Assembly: GCA_963974445.1 (NCBI GenBank)
Contig: CAXBDI010000009.1
Location: forward strand, 1 to 55,722
Direction of reading: 5' to 3'
DNA: 55,722 nt
Origin: JACKII01 sp963974445
GTDB lineage: Bacteria > Pseudomonadota > Alphaproteobacteria > Bin95
Made by a program: the position numbers and the translations under genes
The notes under the pieces: generated by a model
Database searches by the model: none
The model's input: only the letters and a program-made list of their open reading frames with translations
Told to the model about the DNA's origin: nothing
In this document: piece by piece, positions 23,274-30,884 of the stretch
Layout: the number at the start of each line of letters is the position of its first letter
Position numbering within the stretch: position 1 is the stretch's first letter

Positions 23274-24172
23274 TGCGGATTGCGGCATGGCACTGGGTTT
23301 TGGCGGCCCTCTTCGCGCTGGCAGGTCATGCTGCTATCGGCCTCGTGCTGCTGACGCATCCGGGCGAACCATTGGCCGGTGGCAGCATGGCCACCAGTGT
23401 CGGGCTCGCGCTCGCACCGGCGCAAGTGACGGGCAGCGTTGATGCAGGAAGGCCGGAAGTGTCGGCGCAGCGAGCGGGGACGGCCACCGCGACCGCATCG
23501 ACTTCGCCGCCGCAGCAACAGGTGCCGGCCGAGCCTGTCACTGCACAGGAGCCCGAGACGCCGGATGCTGCCGCGCCGACGCCGACGGAATTGGCCGGGC
23601 TCGCTGTGCCGCGTCCGGGCCAAGTCCAACCGCCGCAAACTCTGCCGCCGAGACTGCCGCCAAGTCGGTTGGCGCGAAGCCATGAAGAGCCAGAGCCGGA
23701 GCAAGACCGGGCCCACCAGAACAAGCCGACACCCAAGGTGCTTTCCGCCGCCGCGGACTCAGAAACCGAGAGCGCGATGCAGGCCGCTGCGAACCCAGAG
23801 CCACCGCCCGACAGCGGGCCCGACAGCGCGTCGCCAGGACAGTCTTTGGCTGCGGGTGTATCGACCGGTCCAGGCTCAACCCATGCGAAGGCCGCCTATG
23901 TCAGCCTGTTGCAGCAATGGTTGGAGCGACACAAGCTTTATCCGCAGCGCGCCATGGCCCGGCGGCAGCAGGGGACGGCGACGCTGTATTTCGTCGTCGA
24001 CCGGGCTGGCAGGGTGCTGGAACACCGCCTCGAACAAAGCTCCGGCCACCGCCTGCTGGACCGCGAGGCTTTGGCGATGATCGACCGCGCCGCGCCCCTG
24101 CCGCGGATGCCCGCCGCGATGTCCGGGGATGATCTGGCAGTCATTGTACCGATCCAATTCGCGTTGCGGTAA
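23273..24172 (+). CDS. tonB: TonB-family energy transducer, 299 aa
   Basis: A TonB protein: an N-terminal signal-anchor helix (WHWVLAALFALAGHAAIGLVLL, residues 6-27), a proline- and glutamine-rich periplasm-spanning middle (about 45-200) and a C-terminal TonB domain (about 210-299) with LYPQRAMARRQQGTATLYFV, DRAGRVLEHRLEQSSGH and LDREALAMIDRAAPLP. It passes energy from the ExbB/ExbD complex to outer-membrane receptors. The ATG at 23273 shares its first base with the preceding stop (TGATG); a GTG one codon earlier is possible. It is convergent with ureG. Confidence 0.9.
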   Translation: MRIAAWHWVLAALFALAGHAAIGLVLLTHPGEPLAGGSMATSVGLALAPAQVTGSVDAGRPEVSAQRAGTATATASTSPPQQQVPAEPVTAQEPETPDAAAPTPTELAGLAVPRPGQVQPPQTLPPRLPPSRLARSHEEPEPEQDRAHQNKPTPKVLSAAADSETESAMQAAANPEPPPDSGPDSASPGQSLAAGVSTGPGSTHAKAAYVSLLQQWLERHKLYPQRAMARRQQGTATLYFVVDRAGRVLEHRLEQSSGHRLLDREALAMIDRAAPLPRMPAAMSGDDLAVIVPIQFALR

Positions 24173-24179
24173 AGGGTCT

Positions 24180-24187
24180 GGCCTAGT

Positions 24188-24194
<7 letters not shown>
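24180..24194. terminator. Small palindrome at the tonB/ureG convergence
   Basis: GGCCTAGTCTAGGCC is a perfect 7-1-7 palindrome that spans the last bases of ureG, including its stop codon. It lies 8 bp after tonB and could end both transcripts, although there is no U-run and the stem is short. Confidence 0.35.
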
Positions 24195-24829
<635 letters not shown>

Positions 24830-24840
24830 GATCGTTTCTC

Positions 24841-25611
24841 CTAAGAGCGAAAAAGCCGGGAATACTGGGTTTCGTGCGTAGCCGACAACCAGTCGAGCAT
24901 CGGTGTCGCACTGCCGATGTCGTCGAGGCTGGCCGAAAGTGCGTCGCGGGCCGTCAGGCTCACGCAGTTTTCCAGCGCCGCCTGCACCGCTAAGCCCTCG
25001 CTCTGGCCAACCGGCATCGAGCGCAGCGCAGCCGAGACGATGTTGGCGGCAAAGGCATGCAGATAGGCGAGCAGGCTGGCGTGCAGCGGGATCGCCGCCG
25101 CCGCGCAGCAAGCGCCCGCCGCGACTGGGAGGGCGGTGGGGCCTCTGAACGGCCAACCAACAGCAAACTGTTCCCCGGGCGAGCCGTCGGCGAGACCCGG
25201 GGTCTCCCGCCGTGTTCGCTCATCCCCCAAAGAGGCCCCGGCATCTAAAAACGCTGGCCAGCCCTGCCGGACGGCGCGCAGGAAAGCTTCGCCTTGGTTC
25301 AGCGTCTCCGCCCGCAACTCCATGCTGGGCGAGAGGGCCGCTGCCAGAGACGAGACCTCGGCCAGGTCGGGAAATCTCCGATAGGCGGCGCAGAACAGGA
25401 TGGCGTCGTTGCGGGCCGAGCCGAACAGCAACAGCCCCTCGATCCATTCGATCAGGCCGTCGCGGTCGGTGACCAGGCCGGCCTCGAACGCCGCCTCCAG
25501 GCCGTGGCTATAGCTGAACGCGCCGATGGGGAAGCCGGCGCCGAACCAAGTGGCCAGCCGCTGGAGATGCTCGGGCGTGAGGGGCTCGACCAGGTCGGCG
25601 TCAGTGGTCAT
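24841..25611 (-). CDS. ureF: Urease accessory protein UreF with an in-frame 34-residue insertion
   Basis: UreF forms a complex with UreD and UreG that activates urease. Normal family blocks are WFGAGFPIGAFSYSHGLEAA near the start, ALPVAAGACCAAAAIPL, AYLHAFAANIVSAALRSMPV and GQSEGLAVQAALEN. At 256 residues it is about 30 longer than usual. The excess lies between FLDAGA and ALPVAAG (about residues 125-158), where a 102-bp palindromic repeat element is inserted without breaking the frame (see 25138). ATG 25611 overlaps the ureE end by 11 bp; a longer frame to 25659 reads through ureE and is not used. Function is probably kept, because the insert lies in a loop before a conserved block and all flanking blocks are intact. 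Confidence 0.92.
   Translation of the reverse strand: MTTDADLVEPLTPEHLQRLATWFGAGFPIGAFSYSHGLEAAFEAGLVTDRDGLIEWIEGLLLFGSARNDAILFCAAYRRFPDLAEVSSLAAALSPSMELRAETLNQGEAFLRAVRQGWPAFLDAGASLGDERTRRETPGLADGSPGEQFAVGWPFRGPTALPVAAGACCAAAAIPLHASLLAYLHAFAANIVSAALRSMPVGQSEGLAVQAALENCVSLTARDALSASLDDIGSATPMLDWLSATHETQYSRLFRS
25138..25239. repeat. 102-bp palindromic element inserted in frame in ureF
   Basis: Perfect 9-bp terminal inverted repeats (GGGGCCTCT at 25138-25146, AGAGGCCCC at 25231-25239) bound exactly 102 bp, that is 34 codons. A second palindrome inside (GAGACCC-G-GGGTCTC, 25192-25206) marks the centre of a hairpin. On the ureF strand it encodes a hydrophilic segment (DERTRRETPGLADGSPGEQF and so on) that has no counterpart in UreF as I know the family. 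It resembles protein-coding palindromic elements such as those of Rickettsia, but no copy elsewhere in the window was found. Confidence 0.7.
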
Positions 25612-26086
25612 GGCCGTGGCTGCCCTCATGGCTGTGCACATGGCCATGACCGCCGTCACCGTAGGCGCCTCCTTCCGGCTGGAACGGTTCCATGACTTCG
25701 ACGACCTCGCCGCCGAGACCGCGCAGCATGTCGGCCAGCACGGTGTCGGGACGGATCAGCAGGCGGCCTTCCTGCACCTCCGCCGGCGTGTGCCGGTTGC
25801 CCAGGTGCCACGCCAGTTGCAGCAAGAGGTGTGGCGTTGGCGCAGTCACGGCATAGAGCGGCTCCGCTGCCGCTTCGACCCCGATCCAACTGCCATCGTC
25901 GCAGAGGAGCCCGTCGCCGCCGGCCATGGCCACTGCTCGTGGTAAGTCCAGCAGGACCTCCGCACCGCTGGCCAGTGGCAGCATGATGCGCCGCCGATGC
26001 CGCTCGTCGAAGGCGAGAACCAGCCGGTCGGCGGCTTCTGCCTCCGGCCAGGTCCCGGCGCGGTGGTGGTGGGATGCGCGGCGCAT
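25601..26086 (-). CDS. ureE: Urease accessory nickel chaperone UreE
   Basis: The 161-residue nickel-binding metallochaperone that supplies UreG. The N-terminal domain holds DRLVLAFDERHRRRIMLPLA and the C-terminal domain LLLQLAWHLGNRHTPAEVQ with the conserved His of the dimer metal site, followed by VLADMLRGLGGEVVEVMEPF. It ends in a His-rich tail (HGHVHSHEGSHGHDH) that can store several nickel ions. It overlaps ureF by 11 bp. A palindromic repeat lies in the 168-bp gap between it and ureC. Confidence 0.95.
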   Translation of the reverse strand: MRRASHHHRAGTWPEAEAADRLVLAFDERHRRRIMLPLASGAEVLLDLPRAVAMAGGDGLLCDDGSWIGVEAAAEPLYAVTAPTPHLLLQLAWHLGNRHTPAEVQEGRLLIRPDTVLADMLRGLGGEVVEVMEPFQPEGGAYGDGGHGHVHSHEGSHGHDH

Positions 26087-26104
26087 GGGTTAGGCTCCCA
26101 CTTC

Positions 26105-26223
26105 GGCGTCATTGCGAGGCGGCCCGGCTGCAAGCCGGGACAACGAAGCAACCCATCGGCGCCTCGTTCTGGGCTGGTCGCCGGTGGTTTGCTTCGTCGC
26201 CTGCGGCTTCTCGCAATGACGCC
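26105..26223. repeat. Palindromic repeat family B, copy 1 (ureC-ureE gap)
   Basis: Terminal inverted repeats of 14 bp (GGCGTCATTGCGAG and its complement) bound 119 bp. Inner conserved parts are GAAGCAACCCA on the left and TTTGCTTCGTCGCCTGCGG on the right. The element fills the gap between ureC and ureE and could form a long mRNA hairpin within the operon transcript. Related copies lie at 28005 and 28586. Confidence 0.85.
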
Positions 26224-26254
26224 AATTAAAATGGGACATGTTTTCCCGCTTCCG

Positions 26255-27964
26255 TCAAAACAAAAAATACCGTTGCGCCATGCTTAGCACCTCGGCCGGC
26301 TCGCAGGTTAGCAGGACGCCGTCGGCGGTCACCTCGTAGGTCTCCGGGTCGACGGTGATTTGCGGCATCAGGCTGTTGTGGATCATCGAGCGCTTGCCGA
26401 TGCCACTGCGGGTATTCTTCACCGCCAGCATCGGACGTGCCAGGCCCAACTGCCCGGCCAGATCGCCGACCAGAGCCGCCTGGCTCACGAACGTCACCGA
26501 ACTGGCGGTCAGCGAGCGCCCGAACGCGCCGAACATCGGGCGGTAGTGCTCCGGCTGTGGCGTCGGGATCGAGGCGTTGGGGTCACCCATCACTGCCGCT
26601 GCGATGGTGCCAGCCTTGATGATCAGGTCCGGCTTCACGCCAAAGAACGCCGGCGACCAGATCACCAGATCGGCCAGCTTACTAACCTCGACCGAGCCGA
26701 TCTCGTCGGCCATGCCGTGGGTAATCGCCGGGTTAATCGTGTATTTGGCGATATAGCGGCGGGCGCGCAGGTTGTCGTTGTCGCCGTTCTCGCCCTCCAG
26801 CCGTCCGAACTGGCGTTTCATCTTATCGGCGGTCTGCCAGGTGCGGATCACCACCTCTCCGGCCCGGCCCATCGCCTGACTGTCGGACGCGATGATCGAG
26901 AACGCGCCCATGTCGTGCAGAATGTCCTCCGCCGCAATCGTCTCCTTGCGGATGCGGCTATCGGCGAAGGCCACGTCTTCCGGAATGTTCGGATCGAGGT
27001 GATGGCAGACCATCAGCATGTCCAGATGCTCGTCCACGGTGTTGACCGTGTAGGGGCGGGTCGGGTTGGTCGACGACGGGATGACGTTTGCCTCGCCGCA
27101 GACCTTGATAATATCCGGCGCATGGCCACCGCCCGCGCCCTCCGTATGGAAGGCATGGATGGTGCGGCCCTTGAAGGCGGCGACCGTGTTCTCGACGAAA
27201 CCCGACTCGTTCAGCGTATCGGTGTGGATCATCGCCTGGATGTCCATGGCATCGGCGACGCCCAGGCAGCAGTCGATGGCGGCGGGCGTCGTGCCCCAAT
27301 CCTCGTGCAGTTTCAGCGCGCAGGCGCCGGCGGCGACCTGCGCCTCCAACTCCTCGGGTCGAGAGGCGTTGCCCTTGCCGGAGAAGCCCAGGTTCATCGG
27401 GAAGGCCTCGGCGGCCTGCAACATGCGGGCGATATGCCAGGCGCCTGGCGTGCAGGTGGTGGCGTTGGTGCCGGTCGCCGGGCCGGTGCCGCCGCCCAAC
27501 ATGGTGGTGACGCCGGAATAGAGCGCCTCGTCGATCACCTGCGGGCAGATGAAGTGGATGTGGCAGTCGAAGCCGCCGGCGGTGACGATCTTGCCTTCGC
27601 CGGCAATCGCCTCCGTGCCCGGCCCGATGATGATGTTGACGCCGGGCTGCGTATCCGGGTTGCCAGCCTTGCCGATGCCACAGATCCGACCGTCGCGAAT
27701 GCCAATGTCGGCCTTCACGATGCCCCAGTGATCCAGGATCAGCGCATTGGTGATAACGGTATCGACGGCGCCTTGCGCGCGCGTCACCTGCGATTGGCCC
27801 ATACCGTCACGGATAACCTTGCCGCCACCGAACTTGACCTCCTCGCCATAGATGGTGTGGTCGCGCTCGACCTCGATGAACAGTTCCGTATCGGCCAGGC
27901 GCACCTTGTCGCCGACCGTGGGGCCGTACATAGCGGCATAAGCCGCGCGGGAAATGGTGGCCAT
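26255..27964 (-). CDS. ureC: Urease subunit alpha, UreC (catalytic)
   Basis: The 569-residue catalytic subunit of nickel urease (urea to ammonia and carbamate). The carbamylated nickel-bridging Lys is in GACALKLHEDWGTTP (about 219). Nickel His ligands are in FDCHIHFICPQ (about 136) and in MIHTDTLNESG and HAFHTEGAGGGHAPD (about 248 and 274), and the mobile flap with catalytic Cys-His is MVCHHLDPNIPEDV (about 320). N-terminal GPTVGDKVRLADTELFIEVE is standard, and it ends LSMAQRYFLF. All required residues are present, so the enzyme should be active once nickel is inserted. Confidence 0.98.
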   Translation of the reverse strand: MATISRAAYAAMYGPTVGDKVRLADTELFIEVERDHTIYGEEVKFGGGKVIRDGMGQSQVTRAQGAVDTVITNALILDHWGIVKADIGIRDGRICGIGKAGNPDTQPGVNIIIGPGTEAIAGEGKIVTAGGFDCHIHFICPQVIDEALYSGVTTMLGGGTGPATGTNATTCTPGAWHIARMLQAAEAFPMNLGFSGKGNASRPEELEAQVAAGACALKLHEDWGTTPAAIDCCLGVADAMDIQAMIHTDTLNESGFVENTVAAFKGRTIHAFHTEGAGGGHAPDIIKVCGEANVIPSSTNPTRPYTVNTVDEHLDMLMVCHHLDPNIPEDVAFADSRIRKETIAAEDILHDMGAFSIIASDSQAMGRAGEVVIRTWQTADKMKRQFGRLEGENGDNDNLRARRYIAKYTINPAITHGMADEIGSVEVSKLADLVIWSPAFFGVKPDLIIKAGTIAAAVMGDPNASIPTPQPEHYRPMFGAFGRSLTASSVTFVSQAALVGDLAGQLGLARPMLAVKNTRSGIGKRSMIHNSLMPQITVDPETYEVTADGVLLTCEPAEVLSMAQRYFLF

Positions 27965-28004
27965 TTGGCTTAGTCCTTCATGTTGTACTGTGACCTACCC
28001 TATC

Positions 28005-28105
28005 GGCGTCATTGCGAGCCGAAGGCGCGGCAACCCATCGGAGGCCGTTGCACGCTCGAACGTCGATGGGTTGCCGCGGCGACTCCGCCACCTCGCCATG
28101 ACGCC
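28005..28105. repeat. Palindromic repeat family B, copy 2 (ureB-ureC gap)
   Basis: A 101-bp element between ureB and ureC with ends GGCGTCATTGCGAG and CTCGCCATGACGCC (one mismatch). The inner arms CAACCCATCG and CGATGGGTTGCCGCG show the same hairpin pattern as the copies at 26105 and 28586. Confidence 0.85.
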
Positions 28106-28122
28106 GAGAGGGGGAATGAGGC

Positions 28123-28431
28123 TCAATCTAGCGGCCCCATCACCGCCTGGTTGAAGCCGACAACGATGCGCGATCCGGCATAGGGGATCAGCGTCACCTC
28201 CCGCGTCGACCCCGGCTCGAACCGAACCGCGGTGCCGGCGGCGATATCCAGCCGCATGCCGCGTGCCGCCGCCCGGTCGAAATCCAACGTCGGGTTGGTC
28301 TCGGCGAAGTGGTAGTGGCTGCCGACCTGCACCGGCCGGTCGCCGGTGTTGGCGACGGTCAGGGTAAGGGTTTCACGTCCGGCGTTGAGCGCGATGGAAC
28401 CGTCGGCGGTGATCACCTCGCCGGGGATCAT
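28123..28431 (-). CDS. ureB: Urease subunit beta, UreB
   Basis: The 102-residue structural beta subunit of urease. It starts MIPGEVITADGSIALNAGRE and contains NTGDRPVQVGSHYHFAETNP, LDFDRAAARGMRLDIAAGTA and VRFEPGSTREVTLIPYAG, all diagnostic. The ATG at 28431 overlaps the stop of the preceding small gene (ATGA), which argues for translational coupling. A longer frame runs upstream to 28686 but only reads the small gene and a repeat in the wrong frame. Confidence 0.97.
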   Translation of the reverse strand: MIPGEVITADGSIALNAGRETLTLTVANTGDRPVQVGSHYHFAETNPTLDFDRAAARGMRLDIAAGTAVRFEPGSTREVTLIPYAGSRIVVGFNQAVMGPLD

Positions 28432-28712
28432 TTTTGGCTCCGGAATGCGTGGAAGACCAACCCGGCAACGACGATGGCCGCGACCACAGCCAGACCGGTT
28501 TCCCAGGCGTGGGTGTGAAATACCGGGGCCGCATGGCCGGGATCGGCCAGGGCAAGAGAGGGCGCTATCAGCCATCCCCCTCCCGCCGTCATTGCGAGTC
28601 CGCGAAGCGGGCGAAGCAACCCAGGGAATGCAGAGGCAGACCGAGACGCCGGCCTGGGTTGCTTCGTCGCCTGCGGCTTCTCGCAATGACGGATTTGAGA
28701 TGTGTTGGGCAT
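28428..28712 (-). CDS. Small urease-operon membrane protein (DUF6732-like), N-terminus rebuilt by a repeat element
   Basis: A short gene between ureA and ureB. The conserved part (last 54 residues) reads LIAPSLALADPGHAAPVFHT then a hydrophobic helix (TGLAVVAAIVVAGLVFHAF) and RSQK. Such small His-containing exported or membrane proteins occur at this place in alphaproteobacterial urease operons (DUF6732, as I recall); function unknown, nickel or membrane association possible. The stop overlaps the ureB ATG. The best start is ATG 28712, with AGGAG 9-10 nt upstream and 17 bp after ureA. The 5' part (28586-28692) is a family B palindrome that encodes a non-native segment (RHCEKPQATKQ...LRGLAMT). 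An ATG at 28592, inside the repeat, is an alternative start without a clear ribosome-binding site. Confidence 0.65.
   Translation of the reverse strand: MPNTSQIRHCEKPQATKQPRPASRSASAFPGLLRPLRGLAMTAGGGWLIAPSLALADPGHAAPVFHTHAWETGLAVVAAIVVAGLVFHAFRSQK
28586..28692. repeat. Palindromic repeat family B, copy 3 (inside the small urease-operon gene)
   Basis: 107 bp with 13-bp perfect terminal inverted repeats (CCGTCATTGCGAG and complement) and inner arms GAAGCAACCCAG and CTGGGTTGCTTCGTCGC. It lies within the 5' end of the small gene between ureA and ureB and keeps that frame open. Confidence 0.85.
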
Positions 28713-28728
28713 TGGCTTAGTCTCCTCT

Positions 28729-29031
28729 TCAGCGGATCGGTTCGTGTACGGTCACCAGCTTGGTGCCGTCGGGGAAAGTGGCTTCGACCTGGACTTCGTG
28801 CACCATCTCAGGAATGCCCTCCATCACCTGGTCGCGGCGGATGACGGATGCGCCCGCCTGCATCAGGTCGGCGACGGAGCGGCCATCGCGGGCGCCCTCG
28901 ACCACGAAGTCGGAGATCAGGGCGATGGCTTCTGGGTAATTCAGCTTAACGCCGCGGGCGAGGCGCTTGCGCGCGACCTCCGCCGCCATGGCGACCAGCA
29001 GTTTGTCTTTCTCGCGTTCGGTGAGACGCAT
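28729..29031 (-). CDS. ureA: Urease subunit gamma, UreA
   Basis: The 100-residue gamma subunit. It starts MRLTEREKDKLLVAMAAEVA and contains RLARGVKLNYPEAIALISDF, the gamma-subunit signature, then VVEGARDGRSVADLMQAGAS and IPEMVHEVQVEATFPDGTKL, ending VTVHEPIR. ATG 29031 is preceded by GGAGAGCCCTCGT; the longer frame to 29121 is shadow of ureD. Separate ureA, ureB and ureC genes are the usual bacterial arrangement. It lies 13 bp after ureD. Confidence 0.97.
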   Translation of the reverse strand: MRLTEREKDKLLVAMAAEVARKRLARGVKLNYPEAIALISDFVVEGARDGRSVADLMQAGASVIRRDQVMEGIPEMVHEVQVEATFPDGTKLVTVHEPIR

Positions 29032-29044
29032 ACGAGGGCTCTCC

Positions 29045-30067
29045 TCAGAGGGACCAGAATCGGGGCATGACCGACGCGCGGCCAAGGCTTGCGCGGAAGG
29101 CCCGGACGAAGCTGGCAACACTCTGCCGGAGCGTGAAGGCGTCGGGCGTCAGGAAACGTGCGATCAGCAGACCGTCGAGGGCGGTGGCTGCGGCGCGGGC
29201 GGTCTTGGGCAGGTCTTCCAGCAGTGCGCGGGCTTCGGTGAGGCGGATTTCGGCGTTGGCGGCAGCGTAGAATACCGTAGCGATGGCCGGGTAGCCGCCA
29301 AAGCCGGCGGGGGACGCAAGGCCGCACTGTATCGCCGATGTTTCCCGGACGCCGCGGAGCAGCGATCCGGGACCGCCAGCCGCTTGAGGCTCCAGCGCTT
29401 CACTCGCCAGCCGGCCCCGGATAGCGCTGTGCGCTTCCAGGGAACAATAGGCGTTGGGGGGAGTGCCCAGCCGCAGCGCGTCCAGCCAGACCAGCCGGCC
29501 CTCGCGCCGGACCTCGATGCGGTCGGAGAGGAAGCCAGAGCCGAACACCTCACCATGCGCTGCCCGGCCCAGGACCCGCAATTCGCAGGCCAGCAGGTCA
29601 GCGCCTACGGCCAACTCGAACACAGTCCTACGCTGCAGACGTGCGCCGTCGAAGACAATGGTTTCCTGCGGCAGCCACTCGGCTTTGGCGCCTTCGCCCA
29701 GTGCGATCCGGCTTTCGATCTGCGCCGGTGCATCGTTCGGGCGGGACTTGTAGAGCCGTTCTGCCGCCTGCGTCGTCGCGCGGGCTGCCGCACCCGGGCC
29801 GGCGGCAAAGTCGAACCGCGCCGAGTCGCCGCCGGTCAGCCCGCCGCACGTGGTGGCAAACACCGCCGTCGGCCAGTCCTCGCTCGCCGGCAGCAGACAG
29901 CGGCAGGGCGCGCTCTGGTGCAGATCGGCCAACACCGTCCGCCCCTCGGCTCGCACCTCAAACCGTACCGAAGCCCGCCCAACAGAGCGCTGCAACCGCC
30001 GACCAGCACCGGCGCCAACAGAGGCCCGCCCGCGCTGCGGGCTAGATGGTAAGGGTTCGGCGTACAT
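29045..30067 (-). CDS. ureD: Urease accessory protein UreD
   Basis: The 340-residue scaffold that binds apo-urease and recruits UreF and UreG for nickel delivery. Family blocks include FATTCGGLTGGDSARFDFAA, TTQAAERLYKS, AEWLPQETIVFDGARLQRRT and a C-terminal LDGLLIARFLTPDAFTLRQS. It is the first ure gene after urtE. The chosen ATG at 30067 overlaps the end of urtE by 26 bp; the N-terminal 35 residues are poorly conserved, so a start slightly further in is possible. Confidence 0.93.
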   Translation of the reverse strand: MYAEPLPSSPQRGRASVGAGAGRRLQRSVGRASVRFEVRAEGRTVLADLHQSAPCRCLLPASEDWPTAVFATTCGGLTGGDSARFDFAAGPGAAARATTQAAERLYKSRPNDAPAQIESRIALGEGAKAEWLPQETIVFDGARLQRRTVFELAVGADLLACELRVLGRAAHGEVFGSGFLSDRIEVRREGRLVWLDALRLGTPPNAYCSLEAHSAIRGRLASEALEPQAAGGPGSLLRGVRETSAIQCGLASPAGFGGYPAIATVFYAAANAEIRLTEARALLEDLPKTARAAATALDGLLIARFLTPDAFTLRQSVASFVRAFRASLGRASVMPRFWSL

Positions 30068-30737
30068 CTGCCTCCACCATTTCTGCGCGGGTGCCGGCCA
30101 GCACGACTTCGCCACGCTCCATCACGGCGAAACGGTCGGCGAGGTCGCGGGCGAACTCGAAATACTGCTCTACCAGGATGATGGCCATCTCGCCGGCGGC
30201 TGCCAAGTCGGCGATGACCCGGCCGATGTCCTTGATAATCGAGGGCTGGATGCCCTCAGTCGGCTCGTCCAGCACCAGCAGCTTGGGCCGCATTACCAAG
30301 GCGCGGGCGATGGCGAGTTGCTGTTGTTGGCCGCCGGAAAGATCGCCGCCGCGGCGGCCCAGCATGTCTTTCAGGACGGGGAATAGCTCGAACACGTGCT
30401 CCGGCACGAATTTCTCGCCGGCGGGGGCGGCGGCGAAGCCGGTGCGCAGGTTCTCGGCCACTGTCAGGCGCGCGAAGATATCGCGGCCCTGCGGTACGCT
30501 GGCGAAGCCGAGCCGCGCCCGGCGGTGCGCCGCCAGGCCGGTCACGTCACGCTCGCCCCAGGTAACCTTACCATTGCTCGCTGGGTGCAGGCCTAAAATG
30601 GCGCGCAACAGCGAGGTCTTGCCGACGCCGTTGCGGCCCATGATGCACATGACCTCGCCCGGCCGCGCCTCCAGCGAGACGCCGCGCAGGATGTGGGAGG
30701 CACCATAGTGCAGGTGCAGGTTGGAGACCGTCAGCAT
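30042..30737 (-). CDS. urtE: Urea ABC transporter ATP-binding protein UrtE
   Basis: One of two ATPases of the UrtABCDE high-affinity urea importer, related to LivF. Walker A GRNGVGKT at residues 34-41, Q-loop FASVPQGRDIFARLTVAENL, signature LSGGQQQQLAIARAL, Walker B LLVLDEPTEGIQPSI (the EGIQPSI form is typical of UrtE) and H-loop ILVEQYFEFARDLADRFAVM. ATG 30737 is chosen over one 15 bp earlier because it gives the usual MLTVSNLHLHYG start. It overlaps the ureD start, tying urea import and hydrolysis into one transcript. Confidence 0.95.
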   Translation of the reverse strand: MLTVSNLHLHYGASHILRGVSLEARPGEVMCIMGRNGVGKTSLLRAILGLHPASNGKVTWGERDVTGLAAHRRARLGFASVPQGRDIFARLTVAENLRTGFAAAPAGEKFVPEHVFELFPVLKDMLGRRGGDLSGGQQQQLAIARALVMRPKLLVLDEPTEGIQPSIIKDIGRVIADLAAAGEMAIILVEQYFEFARDLADRFAVMERGEVVLAGTRAEMVEADVRRTLTI

Positions 30738-30756
30738 AAGATCAATTTCCAAATCT

Positions 30757-30858
30757 CTTCACCCTGAGCCGGCCCGCAGGGCCGAGTCGAAGGGGCTGCA
30801 ACGAGCGTGGCGCCAGCCCTTCGACTCGCTCCGCTAAGCTCCGCGGCTCAGGGTGAAG
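30757..30858. repeat. Palindromic repeat family A, copy 2 (urtD-urtE gap)
   Basis: Outer arms CTTCACCCTGAGCC and GGCTCAGGGTGAAG bound 102 bp; inner arms include CGAGTCGAAGGG and CCCTTCGACTCG. It lies between urtD and urtE and matches the ends of the copies at 2295 and 32901. Confidence 0.85.
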
Positions 30859-30884
30859 GGGGTCTAGTGATAGAATCATCATCC

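Noticed and set aside
24841..25659. Longer ureF start at 25659
   Set aside because: The extra residues (MTAVMAMCTAM...) are read through the His-rich end of ureE; the ATG at 25611 gives a normal UreF N-terminus with a short overlap.
26105..26223. Family B repeats as CRISPR or insertion-sequence remnants
   Set aside because: Single palindromes of about 100-120 bp, not regularly spaced repeats with unique spacers, and no transposase or target duplication is visible.
26360..27973. 537-codon plus-strand frame opposite ureC
   Set aside because: Shadow of ureC, whose full catalytic residue set proves the minus-strand reading.
28123..28686. Longer ureB (187 codons) starting at 28686
   Set aside because: The extra N-terminal part reads the small gene and a repeat element in the wrong frame; UreB begins at MIPGEV and its ATG is coupled to the preceding stop.
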